Shown piece by piece: positions 1-8,800 of a stretch of DNA of 23,177 nt. The notes under the pieces were generated by a model that did no database searches, was not told where the DNA came from, and saw only the letters and a program-made list of their open reading frames with translations. Position numbers and translations under genes: made by a program. The stretch's first letter is position 1. Every line of letters begins with the position of its first letter. The stretch is from a virus: IMG/VR virus record IMGVR_UViG_3300037963_001074, positions 1 to 23,177 of that record; one strand, given 5' to 3'.

Positions 1-3
1 ACA

Positions 4-210
4 ATGGTATTTAGACGCACTGGTTCAACTTCTAAATCGAAAGTAGCCAAACCTTTTAATCAAGGCTACAAAAGTTTTCTAACAGGAAACTTAACTAATC
101 CTTATACTCAAAATACTAAAGAGTATAGGGACTGGGAGTTTGGCTTTAATAAAGCCTACTTCAAAAACAAGGAGCAAGTACTTGACAAAGAGTCTCGAAG
201 AAGAAGCTAA
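4..210 (+). CDS. Small RMF-like protein (possibly 5' partial)
   Basis: This 68-residue basic protein has the layout of the ribosome-modulation-factor/CrpP-like small-protein family: an N-terminal GY...F.tG segment (about residues 21-28), then NPY (32-34), and a RDWEFGFNKAYF block (42-53) with the aromatic-rich W..G pattern. RMF in bacteria binds 70S ribosomes and promotes dimerisation in stationary phase; whether phage members act on ribosomes is not known to me. Only three bases precede the ATG, so a longer N-terminus or an upstream partner outside the window cannot be excluded. The gene runs opposite to the late structural operon and overlaps the next gene by 29 bp if that gene starts at its TTG. 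Family assignment rests on motif resemblance only. Confidence 0.6.
   Translation: MVFRRTGSTSKSKVAKPFNQGYKSFLTGNLTNPYTQNTKEYRDWEFGFNKAYFKNKEQVLDKESRRRS
169..174 (+). promoter_or_regulatory. Shine-Dalgarno site for TTG-initiated gene at 182
   Basis: AAGGAG lies seven bases before the TTG at 182, inside the coding region of the preceding gene. It is the only good ribosome binding site for this frame. No ATG occurs in the frame before the middle of the protein, so this site decides the start in favour of TTG 182 over the farther upstream TTG at 140. Confidence 0.6.
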
Positions 211-388
211 AAAGTTTGCTCGACAAAAACGTAAACCTGCTAAGATAAAAGAGTTAACACCCAGAGTATATTTAGCAGGTCAAGCTATGGGTGGTTTTAT
301 TGCAGCAGGTAGACAGACTTGGAGAATGCAGGAAATTAGAAAGGCATCTTACGATTGGGCAGATTATATGTTAGAAGATGATAAATAA
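182..388 (+). CDS. Small hypothetical phage protein, TTG start
   Basis: A 68-residue protein if translation starts at TTG 182, which has a well-placed AAGGAG. The frame is open back to TTG 140 (82 residues), but that start has no binding site. The N-terminal half is highly basic with a charged helix (roughly residues 4-20, Lys/Glu/Arg rich). The middle has a small-residue GQAMGGF segment that could be a short hydrophobic helix, and the C-terminus holds an amphipathic IRKASYDWADYML stretch. I recognise this style of protein from marine phage genomes but know no function. It overlaps the preceding RMF-like gene by 29 bp in another frame, suggesting translational coupling, and ends just before the shared terminator. 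Confidence 0.6.
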   Translation: MTKSLEEEAKKFARQKRKPAKIKELTPRVYLAGQAMGGFIAAGRQTWRMQEIRKASYDWADYMLEDDK

Positions 389-390
389 AA

Positions 391-421
391 AAGAGGGGGG
401 CTAAATGCCCCCTTTTGTTTT
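391..421. terminator. Bidirectional intrinsic terminator between convergent units
   Basis: A hairpin has arms at about 392-401 and 407-416 (six G-C pairs, then G-U and A-U pairs) with a five-base loop TAAAT. On the plus strand it is followed by TTTTGTTTT; on the minus strand the other arm runs into CTCTTTTTTATTT. Both orientations therefore have stem plus U-tract. It starts three bases after the stop of the plus-strand gene, and the minus-strand gene stops at 420-422, so the hairpin can end both the small rightward transcript and the long leftward late transcript. Confidence 0.85.
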
Positions 422-3400
422 AGTCTAAGTTTAGATCTCCATAGAATATATCATCGTAGCTATCAACTAGAGTCTGTATTCGTAACAGTTGTTCGAGACC
501 ATCCTCCTCTTTTAATAAATCCTCTATTTTACCTTCAATACCCAAAAACTCCATAACGTTTCTAACTTCTTTTTTATTTTTATTTGAAAGAGTTCTTAAA
601 ACATTTATACTTTTTGGCATACCCTTTTTTACAATGTTAGTTACATCTTTTCTAACCTCTGTGGATATTGTATCTAATATCTTTTGTTTATCTGATAAAG
701 GTAATCTAAAATAATCTGGATTCTTTTTTAAATATTCTAAGGCTCTTGCTTCAAAAAATGGAGCTGCTAATGAATCCATTTTATTTTTAAGTTCTGCAGG
801 TCCATCAAAACGAATTGATTTCCAATAAGGTCTACCTGCAGCATTCATCATTTTTTCTATAAGGTTTGGTGTTTGAAGTGTTCTGTTTCCAAGTATTTGT
901 TTACCTATATCTGGAATAAACTGTCTACCTCTTGTTGGAGTTGCACGTCTTGGTAAATCATTATCTCCACCACCAATAATATTATCAATGTAACGAAGCA
1001 TTTGATTCTGAGTTTCTGCACCCTGTCTTCTATCAGGATTTAGATTAACATCAGATACCATACCCCAAACTTGGTTGATAGGATCTATTGGTCTTGTTGC
1101 ACCTTGAGTAATTCTAGCTCTAGCTCCACCTAGCATGTCTTCTAAAGGTTGAAAATTACCTTCGATAGCTTGCTCACTTGCATATACAATGGTCTGACCT
1201 GTTGCATCTAAATCTCTTACGGCTTGTCCTCCAACCTGAACTGCAAGTTCTTTCCAAAGATCTGAAGGAACTTCACTCCACCTCCAATTATTATCTACAC
1301 CTAAACCATGTGCACCTATCTGAGATAAAAGTCTCATAGTTGATACAGGCCAGTCATATGTTCTATCTTGGATGCTACCATCAGGTTGCATATCTTGATT
1401 ATAAGCTAAATTATTTTCTATACGATCTTTACCACCACCTGTTACATAAATACCTGTCGTAATTAGTGCCCAACCTGCAGCCATTTTACCCAAAGCTTCT
1501 GCACCCTCACGAGTTGCAAAATCTAATTCCTGACCAGTTGCCTTTTTAACGGCAAATCTCATAGCATTTATTCCAGTTAGATCAGACATGGTTGCTACTG
1601 TAGTATTTAAAAAGCTACCAAAAGGAACTATAAAACCTAAAGGAGTTCTGTTTGTAAATGCTTCAACACCTTTTGCCCAAGTTCTGGCAGAAATTAAAGA
1701 TTCTTTTCCTGGAAGTGTAGACCAATTGACAGATGCTGTTTCTCTTAATGTACGAAATACCGCTTTGTCTAACACGTTATTTTGAAATCTATCAGATGCC
1801 ATTTCAACAGCAGAAAAGTTAGCTTTCTTTGGATCAAAAAATTGTTCGAATGACATGCCGTATTCACGCATTATTGCTTGGTTTAAGTTTGTACCAAAAG
1901 ACCAACGCTTAGTTAGTTCATCTTGCAGTCTAACCATAGTTAATGTTTGGGCACCTTTAGTTACAGCATCAAGACCTCTAAATGCCAACATCTCAACTTC
2001 TTCTGTTCCTTCAAGAACACTGCCTGGTTTACGTTTAACCTTATCTAAATTAAAATCAGATAAAGCATCACGTACACCACCATCACCAGAGACATCTCTA
2101 AATAATTTTTCAGTAACTTTTGGATTTAGGGAAAGTATTTTGTCAGCATACTCCATGGGTATATCTGGAGATATTACATCAACTCCCCTACGAATAGCAC
2201 CCACAGCAGATCCATAAGCCCTATTCATAAATTTTTCTGCAGCTTCTGCATTACCTGTTTTTTTATATATAGCTGCTTGACCAAGATTAATAGCTGCTGT
2301 AAAAAAATCTGCAAGGCTATTAATACTTACAAGTTGTGTAAAACCTTTTACGTTTGCACCAGTTGTAGCTAGGTGAGATGTAAGAAGTCTTTTATAAACA
2401 GACATTGTGTATTGAAGTCGTTTAGGATCATCAGCTGTTTTAGCTTTACCTCCTGCTATTTCTACAGCATCTTTAATACCTATTCCATATTTTTCCATGC
2501 GACTAAGATGTGACGATAGCCACAAGCTTTCACCAGAAAGACTTGCTTGATTTGCAAAATGAGATCCAAGACTTACTGCAGTAACCTTGTCTCCCTTTGT
2601 AACCTTACCATTTTCATCAACAAAACGCAGTTTATATCCAGTATCTTTTTCAAACTTTCTAACTATCTGCCTAACTTTTGAGTTTTCTAGATACTTAATG
2701 GTCTGACCAAATACACCTGATATACCTACTCGTTTTTTTGTACCATCTTTTAAAGTTCTTACTTCTTCTAGCATAGATTCATGAACAACAAAACCTGCCT
2801 CTTTTAAAGCTTGATAATAACCTTTTGATTTACCGTCTGGACTTCCTAAAAAGAAATACTGAAAGAAAGCATTTGTTACTTCATCATCAGAATATTTTTC
2901 ACCACGAACTGCGACACGTTCTTTTGCCTTTGCCCTAAACTCAGGCCAAGCTAGTAGTTTTTTTGTATCCCCTTTAATTAGACCAAATGTATCATCAACA
3001 GTATCAATAAGTATTTGTTTATTTACTCGTTTGTCTAATTGTTTTTTAGCTTCTTTTGCGCCTATCTTAAGTAAGTTTTCATCAAACTCTCTGTAAGCTA
3101 AAAATTGAGGTGCTATATTACTTTTACGAAACTCCTTAACAGAAGCCCCTACAGATTTTAATATTGGAATAACGACAAGAGCACCTGCTGCTGCAAGTGC
3201 CGTTTGAGCTGCTTCATATTCTTTCTGTACACCTACGTCAATAAGTTGAGACTGGTAAGCAACATCTACTCCTGCACCTATTATAGCATCTGCCGTAGCA
3301 TAAGGTAAGGTAGTAGCAACAGCTTTCCCTACATTAGCTAGGGCTGTTTTTTTAGCTACACCTTTTTTAATCTGCTCTTGATATGCTTTAGTCATCAGCT

Positions 3401-4106
3401 TACGTGCGGCTGCAGAACTTGCCTTAGTTGCACCAAAGCCAAATAGTTTACCTAAACCTAAAGAAAGTATTGTCGATGGATCATAAACGGCAGACTTACT
3501 GTAGTCCCAAATAGCATCTCCCATCTCTGCCCAAGAACCTTCGCCTGTAAAAGCATTGTCCATCTGATCAAATAGGAGATACCCTGCTCCGAGTTTTGCC
3601 TTAGTACTATCATCAGATGACATACCATATGCAATCTCGTTAGCAGTTGTAACTGTCTGACCACCTGCAAAAGAACGTTGGTAGTTTTGCCAAACTTCAA
3701 AAACTTTATCGTCACTCATATCACGATAATCTTGAGAAGATAGTCCACCTATTGCCCCACCTGTTAAACCAGTAACTCCACGTCTAGCTTTAGTAAGCAC
3801 ACCACCTGGAGTAAATCTAGATTCAAGATTAGAACGAATAACTTCCATAAGACGATCATCTTCTAAGATGTCTTCTTTGGTTAGTTTACGACCATACTCT
3901 GCAAAAATATTCTCTAAGTCAACATATGAAGAGTCATCAATCCCTTGAGGCACAGTAGATGATTGAGTAGTTTTTTGTACTTCAGAAATACTAACTGATC
4001 TAGGTTGATTTGTAACATCACCTATACTTATAGTATTTATAGGTATAACATTATCTCTCTCAGGGGACTCTGAATTAACAACGTTAGAAATACTTATTGT
4101 TTCCAT
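420..4106 (-). CDS. Giant internal virion / DNA-ejection type protein
   Basis: At 1228 residues this is the largest gene and the last of the late operon, where T7-like phages carry internal core/ejection proteins. Hydrophobic stretches occur at about residues 303-318, 823-840 (containing GFIVPFGSFLN) and 873-890. The segment around 268-325 (ATADAIIGAGVDVAYQ onward) resembles the Ala/Gly-rich region I know from large internal virion proteins of marine podovirus-like phages. The rest looks mostly helical and charged. I see no clear transglycosylase, polymerase or protease motif. The N-terminus carries three copies of a short ISIxxV-like motif (residues 4-9, 26-31, 38-43). An AAGGA site overlaps the stop codon of the upstream gene, so the two are coupled. 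The role is inferred from size, position and composition; a tail-tip or other virion function remains possible. Confidence 0.6.
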   Translation of the reverse strand: METISISNVVNSESPERDNVIPINTISIGDVTNQPRSVSISEVQKTTQSSTVPQGIDDSSYVDLENIFAEYGRKLTKEDILEDDRLMEVIRSNLESRFTPGGVLTKARRGVTGLTGGAIGGLSSQDYRDMSDDKVFEVWQNYQRSFAGGQTVTTANEIAYGMSSDDSTKAKLGAGYLLFDQMDNAFTGEGSWAEMGDAIWDYSKSAVYDPSTILSLGLGKLFGFGATKASSAAARKLMTKAYQEQIKKGVAKKTALANVGKAVATTLPYATADAIIGAGVDVAYQSQLIDVGVQKEYEAAQTALAAAGALVVIPILKSVGASVKEFRKSNIAPQFLAYREFDENLLKIGAKEAKKQLDKRVNKQILIDTVDDTFGLIKGDTKKLLAWPEFRAKAKERVAVRGEKYSDDEVTNAFFQYFFLGSPDGKSKGYYQALKEAGFVVHESMLEEVRTLKDGTKKRVGISGVFGQTIKYLENSKVRQIVRKFEKDTGYKLRFVDENGKVTKGDKVTAVSLGSHFANQASLSGESLWLSSHLSRMEKYGIGIKDAVEIAGGKAKTADDPKRLQYTMSVYKRLLTSHLATTGANVKGFTQLVSINSLADFFTAAINLGQAAIYKKTGNAEAAEKFMNRAYGSAVGAIRRGVDVISPDIPMEYADKILSLNPKVTEKLFRDVSGDGGVRDALSDFNLDKVKRKPGSVLEGTEEVEMLAFRGLDAVTKGAQTLTMVRLQDELTKRWSFGTNLNQAIMREYGMSFEQFFDPKKANFSAVEMASDRFQNNVLDKAVFRTLRETASVNWSTLPGKESLISARTWAKGVEAFTNRTPLGFIVPFGSFLNTTVATMSDLTGINAMRFAVKKATGQELDFATREGAEALGKMAAGWALITTGIYVTGGGKDRIENNLAYNQDMQPDGSIQDRTYDWPVSTMRLLSQIGAHGLGVDNNWRWSEVPSDLWKELAVQVGGQAVRDLDATGQTIVYASEQAIEGNFQPLEDMLGGARARITQGATRPIDPINQVWGMVSDVNLNPDRRQGAETQNQMLRYIDNIIGGGDNDLPRRATPTRGRQFIPDIGKQILGNRTLQTPNLIEKMMNAAGRPYWKSIRFDGPAELKNKMDSLAAPFFEARALEYLKKNPDYFRLPLSDKQKILDTISTEVRKDVTNIVKKGMPKSINVLRTLSNKNKKEVRNVMEFLGIEGKIEDLLKEEDGLEQLLRIQTLVDSYDDIFYGDLNLD

Positions 4107-4116
4107 TATATTTTCC

Positions 4117-5115
4117 TTAAGGCGTTACCGTAATTTGATTAACTACTTCACCATCTTCAGAAACTATATCTATAACGTCACCTTCTCTTAGAATTCCTGA
4201 TTTAATTAAAGAATCAAGCATGTATTGCTGTATTTCCATAGGTACTCTAATATTTTTTTGCGAGGCATATAAAAGTTCAGGATCAATCAGGTCATCTTTA
4301 AATGTTCCATAACTTTCTTGAAGTTTTTTGATATAAGTTGTGCCATATAAACCTGCTATTGGTGTTACAATATCATCGTTATAAGCTTTTATAGCACGTT
4401 CAATTTCACTTTTTCTACTAGATAACCAACCTCTCTCTGCTATTTGATTTTGTGAAAGATTAGTGTTTTCTTCTATAGATATTATTTCACTAAGTCTGTT
4501 ATCAACTTTGTTTAATTCATCTTTAGCACGAGTAAAATTACCTTTCACAGCTCTTTTTTCAAACCTACCTAAATCTTCAAGATCAGGGGTAGGTGTAAAA
4601 CCAGGTTCAGGAAAAAACACAGCTCCAGGATCTGTTGATTGTGACTTCAACATTTGTTTATATAAAGAATCCATTTCACGACCAATAAATTTTTCTATTT
4701 TTGTAAAATCTATTTCTCTATTTGTAGGTTGAGTTATAACAGCACTTTCTACTATTCCAGAAACAACCTCATCTGGTAAAGTTAGACCAGCATCTATATA
4801 TTTTACTTTTTGTTTTTCTAATGTATCTAATAATCTACCTGCTGCTGTTTTATCACCACTAGCTAAGATAGGTGCAAGTGCCTCCTCAGTAAGTTTATAT
4901 TCTTTCATTAATGCAGCAGTTGCTATGTTTGTAGGTGTAGATTTACTTTTAGCTGAACCAGATCCTGAAGAAGAAAGAAAATTATCACCGTACTTCATTT
5001 GCATTTCAAAAGCTAGAAGTTCTCTTTTTTCTTCTTTTTCTTCTTCTCTAATTTTTTGTGCTATAGCTTCATCAATGTATTGATTAAATCCCCTAGATCT
5101 AAATTTAAATGCCAT
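4117..5115 (-). CDS. Hypothetical structural protein, 332 aa
   Basis: I do not recognise a named family. The protein starts with a basic patch, then a strongly charged helix (about residues 18-42, Glu/Lys-rich) likely to form a coiled coil, then a Ser/Gly/Lys linker (48-62). The middle and C-terminal parts are helical and charged, with a likely second coiled coil at about 184-245. The last 35 residues look like a small beta region (EGDVIDIVSEDGEVVNQITV). It starts two bases after the stop of the 166-residue gene and hands over to the giant internal protein with the binding site on its own stop codon. That position among late genes suggests a minor virion or ejection-complex component, but nothing proves it. 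Confidence 0.5.
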   Translation of the reverse strand: MAFKFRSRGFNQYIDEAIAQKIREEEKEEKRELLAFEMQMKYGDNFLSSSGSGSAKSKSTPTNIATAALMKEYKLTEEALAPILASGDKTAAGRLLDTLEKQKVKYIDAGLTLPDEVVSGIVESAVITQPTNREIDFTKIEKFIGREMDSLYKQMLKSQSTDPGAVFFPEPGFTPTPDLEDLGRFEKRAVKGNFTRAKDELNKVDNRLSEIISIEENTNLSQNQIAERGWLSSRKSEIERAIKAYNDDIVTPIAGLYGTTYIKKLQESYGTFKDDLIDPELLYASQKNIRVPMEIQQYMLDSLIKSGILREGDVIDIVSEDGEVVNQITVTP

Positions 5116-5117
5116 AA

Positions 5118-5618
5118 CTATGTCCTCGCCATTAAACCAGTTTTAATTGGCTCTTCTTCTTTAATTTCTGGTTCTGCCATCTCTACAGGTTGTTCAACAG
5201 GATCTTCATCTTCTTTAAGTTGTTTTAGCATCCTCTTGGCACGATTTAAATCACGACCATAGGATAGGGCTTTTTTAGCCTCTTTATTTTCAAACCCTTC
5301 TTCATAGTCTATTTTAGCCACTTCGGCAAAACCTTTTATATGTTCATGTAATACAGGTGCAATGATAAGACTTACATCAACACTGTGCACACCTTCCATT
5401 ACAGCACTTCTTAGTATCCCTTGAACGAGTGTTACTAAATCAACACCAGATTCTAAAAAATATAATACATCTTCCATAGCGCCATCTTCAGAAAGATTAT
5501 CTATATGTGCATCAAGAGCTTCTATAGGATCAGCTATTTCTGAAGGTCTTTCATAAGCCTGACTTTTAGGCTCTGCAGTCAGTGATTGTCCTGGTAAAGG
5601 TCTTTCAAACGTTAACAT
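5118..5618 (-). CDS. Conserved marine-phage protein of unknown function, 166 aa
   Basis: The N-terminus (MLTFERPLPGQSLT, then a Pro-rich stretch) followed by a helical core is a pattern I remember from hypothetical proteins of marine phages, including T4-like cyanophages; I cannot confirm the family here. The core, about residues 45-115, is well-conserved-looking and mixed hydrophobic (VDLVTLVQGILRSAVM and a following SLIIAPVLHEHIKGF stretch). The C-terminal 50 residues are acidic and proline-containing. Its ATG overlaps the stop of the preceding 86-residue gene by one base (TAATG), and its stop is two bases from the next ATG, so it is translated as part of a coupled set. It has no visible catalytic motif, signal peptide or membrane span. 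Confidence 0.55.
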   Translation of the reverse strand: MLTFERPLPGQSLTAEPKSQAYERPSEIADPIEALDAHIDNLSEDGAMEDVLYFLESGVDLVTLVQGILRSAVMEGVHSVDVSLIIAPVLHEHIKGFAEVAKIDYEEGFENKEAKKALSYGRDLNRAKRMLKQLKEDEDPVEQPVEMAEPEIKEEEPIKTGLMART

Positions 5619-5878
5619 TATTCAAAACTCCTATCTTCATCCATATCCATACTTGCTGTTCTGTCTAACATATCCATGTTTTGTTTTTGAACCTCATCCA
5701 TTTTTTCTAACATTCTTTTAGCTATAGATGTTTTATCAACATCTGATTCATCTTTATTAGTATTTAATGGCCTACCAAGACCTTTTACTTTTTCAGACTC
5801 CATCAAAGTTTTTTTAGCTGCATTCGGATCTACTTGAAGAGCTTTTATGATATTCTCATAATTTTGTTTATAGTACAT
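5618..5878 (-). CDS. Small acidic/charged hypothetical protein, 86 aa
   Basis: I do not recognise this protein. It is helical and highly charged, with a Lys/Asn-rich N-terminal half and a Met/Asp-rich C-terminal tail (MDMLDRTASMDMDEDRSFE). It could be a small chaperone or assembly factor, but there is no motif to support that. The start is favoured by an AAAGGT site nine to twelve bases upstream, in the 12-bp gap after the 1111-residue gene. Its stop codon shares a base with the next start, indicating coupled translation. Confidence 0.5.
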   Translation of the reverse strand: MYYKQNYENIIKALQVDPNAAKKTLMESEKVKGLGRPLNTNKDESDVDKTSIAKRMLEKMDEVQKQNMDMLDRTASMDMDEDRSFE

Positions 5879-5890
5879 TTTTCTTACCTT

Positions 5891-8800
5891 TTAATTTAGA
5901 AAACCTAATATTCCGTCTGGATCTGTGCCAAATAAAAATCTTGCAAGAAGTTTTGTGTCTTCAGCAGCAGCAGCCTCACTAAATTCTATCCTCGTTTTTT
6001 CTAAATCTTTATCTCCAAGAATAATTCTCAGTGCTCTATCCATAGCACCTTCAGATGATCTAAATGCAAAATCCATTATGTCACGTTCACGTTGCCATAT
6101 TTCGTCTAAGTTTTTCATGGACATTGCATTTATAGTTTTAGCAAAATCCATATTGCTCTCATTTTGAGCAGCAGTATTTAGAGTTGCAATACTCTGTCTC
6201 CATTTAGCATTAGCTTGAGCTATTACTAAACCATTTTGAGCATTAAATAGATCTCGTTGTTGCTGCATCTCAGAATTAAATTTTCTCAAAGAGTTAGTGT
6301 TATTTACATTAAACTGATTCATGGCGTTTGTTTGAGAAGCATTAAACTGTGATACAATAGATGATAAATTAGCAAAGAACTGGTTATTTTGATTTTCACT
6401 CTGAGCATTGAATTGCTCTGCAGCATTTTCAGCAGCGGCATCGCTTAATATTGCTGCTATATTTTGTTGTGTTTTAAAAATTTCAGTTTGCTGTTCATTA
6501 TTTAAGTTAGCCATATCCATTTGTAAAAAGTTTTGAGCATTTTGAACTTCAGCTTGCTGTCTATTATTTAGGCTAGCCATATCTAAATTAGACAGTGCAG
6601 CAGCTTCAGCCATAAGAAGTGCCTGTCTATTGTTTAAATTAGCAAGCTCCATAGTGTTTGCAGCTCTTGAGTTTTCTAATACAATCTGTTGATCTGCATT
6701 AAAGTTCGTATTAGCTATTTCAGATATTCTTGCTGCATTTATAACTTTAGCTTGAAAGGCTTGATCAAAATCTATTTGTAAAAATTTAGCTCTTTGTTCT
6801 GCTTTAAATAAAGCTACCTGTTGTTTATTACCTGCATCAATCTGTGCAATAGGCAATGCAGCTTCCATAGCTGCTTGAACAATAGCTTGACCTGCGATAG
6901 AAGATGCACCTAATCCTCTTTGAGCCATTATTGCTGTAGCTCTACGCATCGACCCTGCAGCCCATGCAGGTGTATCACCACCTTCAAATTGAGATAGAAG
7001 ATTTGCTAACTCACCTTGTACAGATGCAGCCTCTACCTCTCCAGTTCCAAATGCTTCATCTACTCTGGCTTGATCAACACCAGTTCCACTAATTAACTCT
7101 CCAGTTCCTCCAGTAGTTGTATCTAAAGTTCTTCTAGGAACTCCATCTTCTCCTGCAACCTCTTGAACTGTTAAAGCATCACCAGTTTCTGCAGTTAAAT
7201 CTGATACAAGACTCGTGTCTTCAGTTTGACCCACAACCTCTTTTGTTAAAGTATCTAGAGTTTGAGCTGTTAATGCATCAGTTTCTGCTTGTACATCAAA
7301 TTGAGTCTGAGTAGTATCAGCAGTTTCAACTTCAGGCATTATAGGTTGACCTGCTGTTTCAACTGCACCTACTGTAGCAACTTCTGTAAAAGGTGCTTGT
7401 GGTACAGTTTGACCTGCATCTACGGGTATGAATTCACCAGATGTGGGTATAATACCTGCAACATTAGCTTGTATAGGTTGCATAGTTTGACCTACAAGAT
7501 TTTGTTGCATAACTTGAAATTGTTCTTGATTTATACCTGCAGGTTGACCTGTTGCAGGGTCTCCTGTAGGATCTCCTCCAGGGTTATTTGCTAAAAACTC
7601 TTCAAGTTGATTATCCATTGACCCATCATTGCCAGTTACTTCATAACCACTTCCATTAAAAGTATATATATTACCAGTATTCGGATCAGTTAGAGTAGAA
7701 CCAACTGCAGGTGGATTTTCTTCTAACATTTTTGCTGTTGGTAATCTAAAGTATGCAGGAATACCACCAAAAGAAGGTTGTCCTGCACCCCCTGCAGCTT
7801 TTAACATTTGTTCTTCTTGAGGATTTACATAAGCAAGTCTATGAGGTTGTCCAGCTATATTTGCTTGATTAGGAACTACAGAAGTTTTCATGTTATCCAT
7901 AGCAGATCTATACAGTTTCATACGAGAAGCTGCATTTGGATTAGATTGTAAAAACTGATCTAACTCTTCAGGAGATCCATCAAAGTCTAATAATCTTTTA
8001 GCTAGCATAGAATCTCTATTTACATTGCCACCTTCAGACATACCAGTTGAAGATTTAGCAAATTTTCTAACAAATCCTGGTGGTACATATGTAATAGGTT
8101 GATTATTAAACTCTGTTACCATTATCTCTTGACCAGTTTGTCTATTTATATATGGGTGTTGTTCATAACCTGTATATATCTGTTGACCTGTTCCTGGAAG
8201 ATTAGTAATTAAATTTTCTGGTACTGCACCTTGAGTTCCTGCATATTGTGTTTTGTAAGTTATTTGACTTGGAACTGCTGATAAACCTGCTGTTTCAAGC
8301 GGTTGACTAGACGTACCAGTTACAGCAGACTGAGGAGCAACATTACCTGCGACATAAGATGAAGTAGGAGATGTAATAGATGTAGTCATATCTGCAGTGG
8401 TTGGTGTGCCAGTGCCAGTGCCTACTTGAGTTACTGGATCTTGATATGTAACTGGTGCAACATCTTGAACTACTGTCTGAGAAACATTAGGATCTATTGG
8501 TGCTACTTCACCTACACCCACATTTATTACATCGGTGGGAGGAGTTACAGAAGTAAAATCTGCACCTGCTACACTTGAATCTATAGGAGTTACTCTATCT
8601 TCTTCAGGTTGTTCTATAGGATCTACTGCAACTGATCCATCACCTGCACCTGTTCCCGTATCTTCTACAGGATCTTCTACAGGATCTTCTACAGGATCTT
8701 CTTCTACAGGATCGGCTAAAGAAATAGAAGACCTATTTATGTTTATAATTTCATCAGCTAAATTCTTAGCTGCAGTTATTTCATCACTTGTCCCACCTAT

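Noticed and set aside
4-388. Frameshifted single gene spanning both small plus-strand frames
   Set aside because: Each frame has its own protein-like character, the second has a good binding site before TTG 182, and the first ends in its own stop. Two overlapping genes explain the sequence without an error or slippage site.
4107-4112. TATAAT on the minus strand next to the start of the giant internal protein
   Set aside because: No -35-like sequence lies at the right distance and the hexamer overlaps the start codon and spacer, so it is probably chance in AT-rich DNA.
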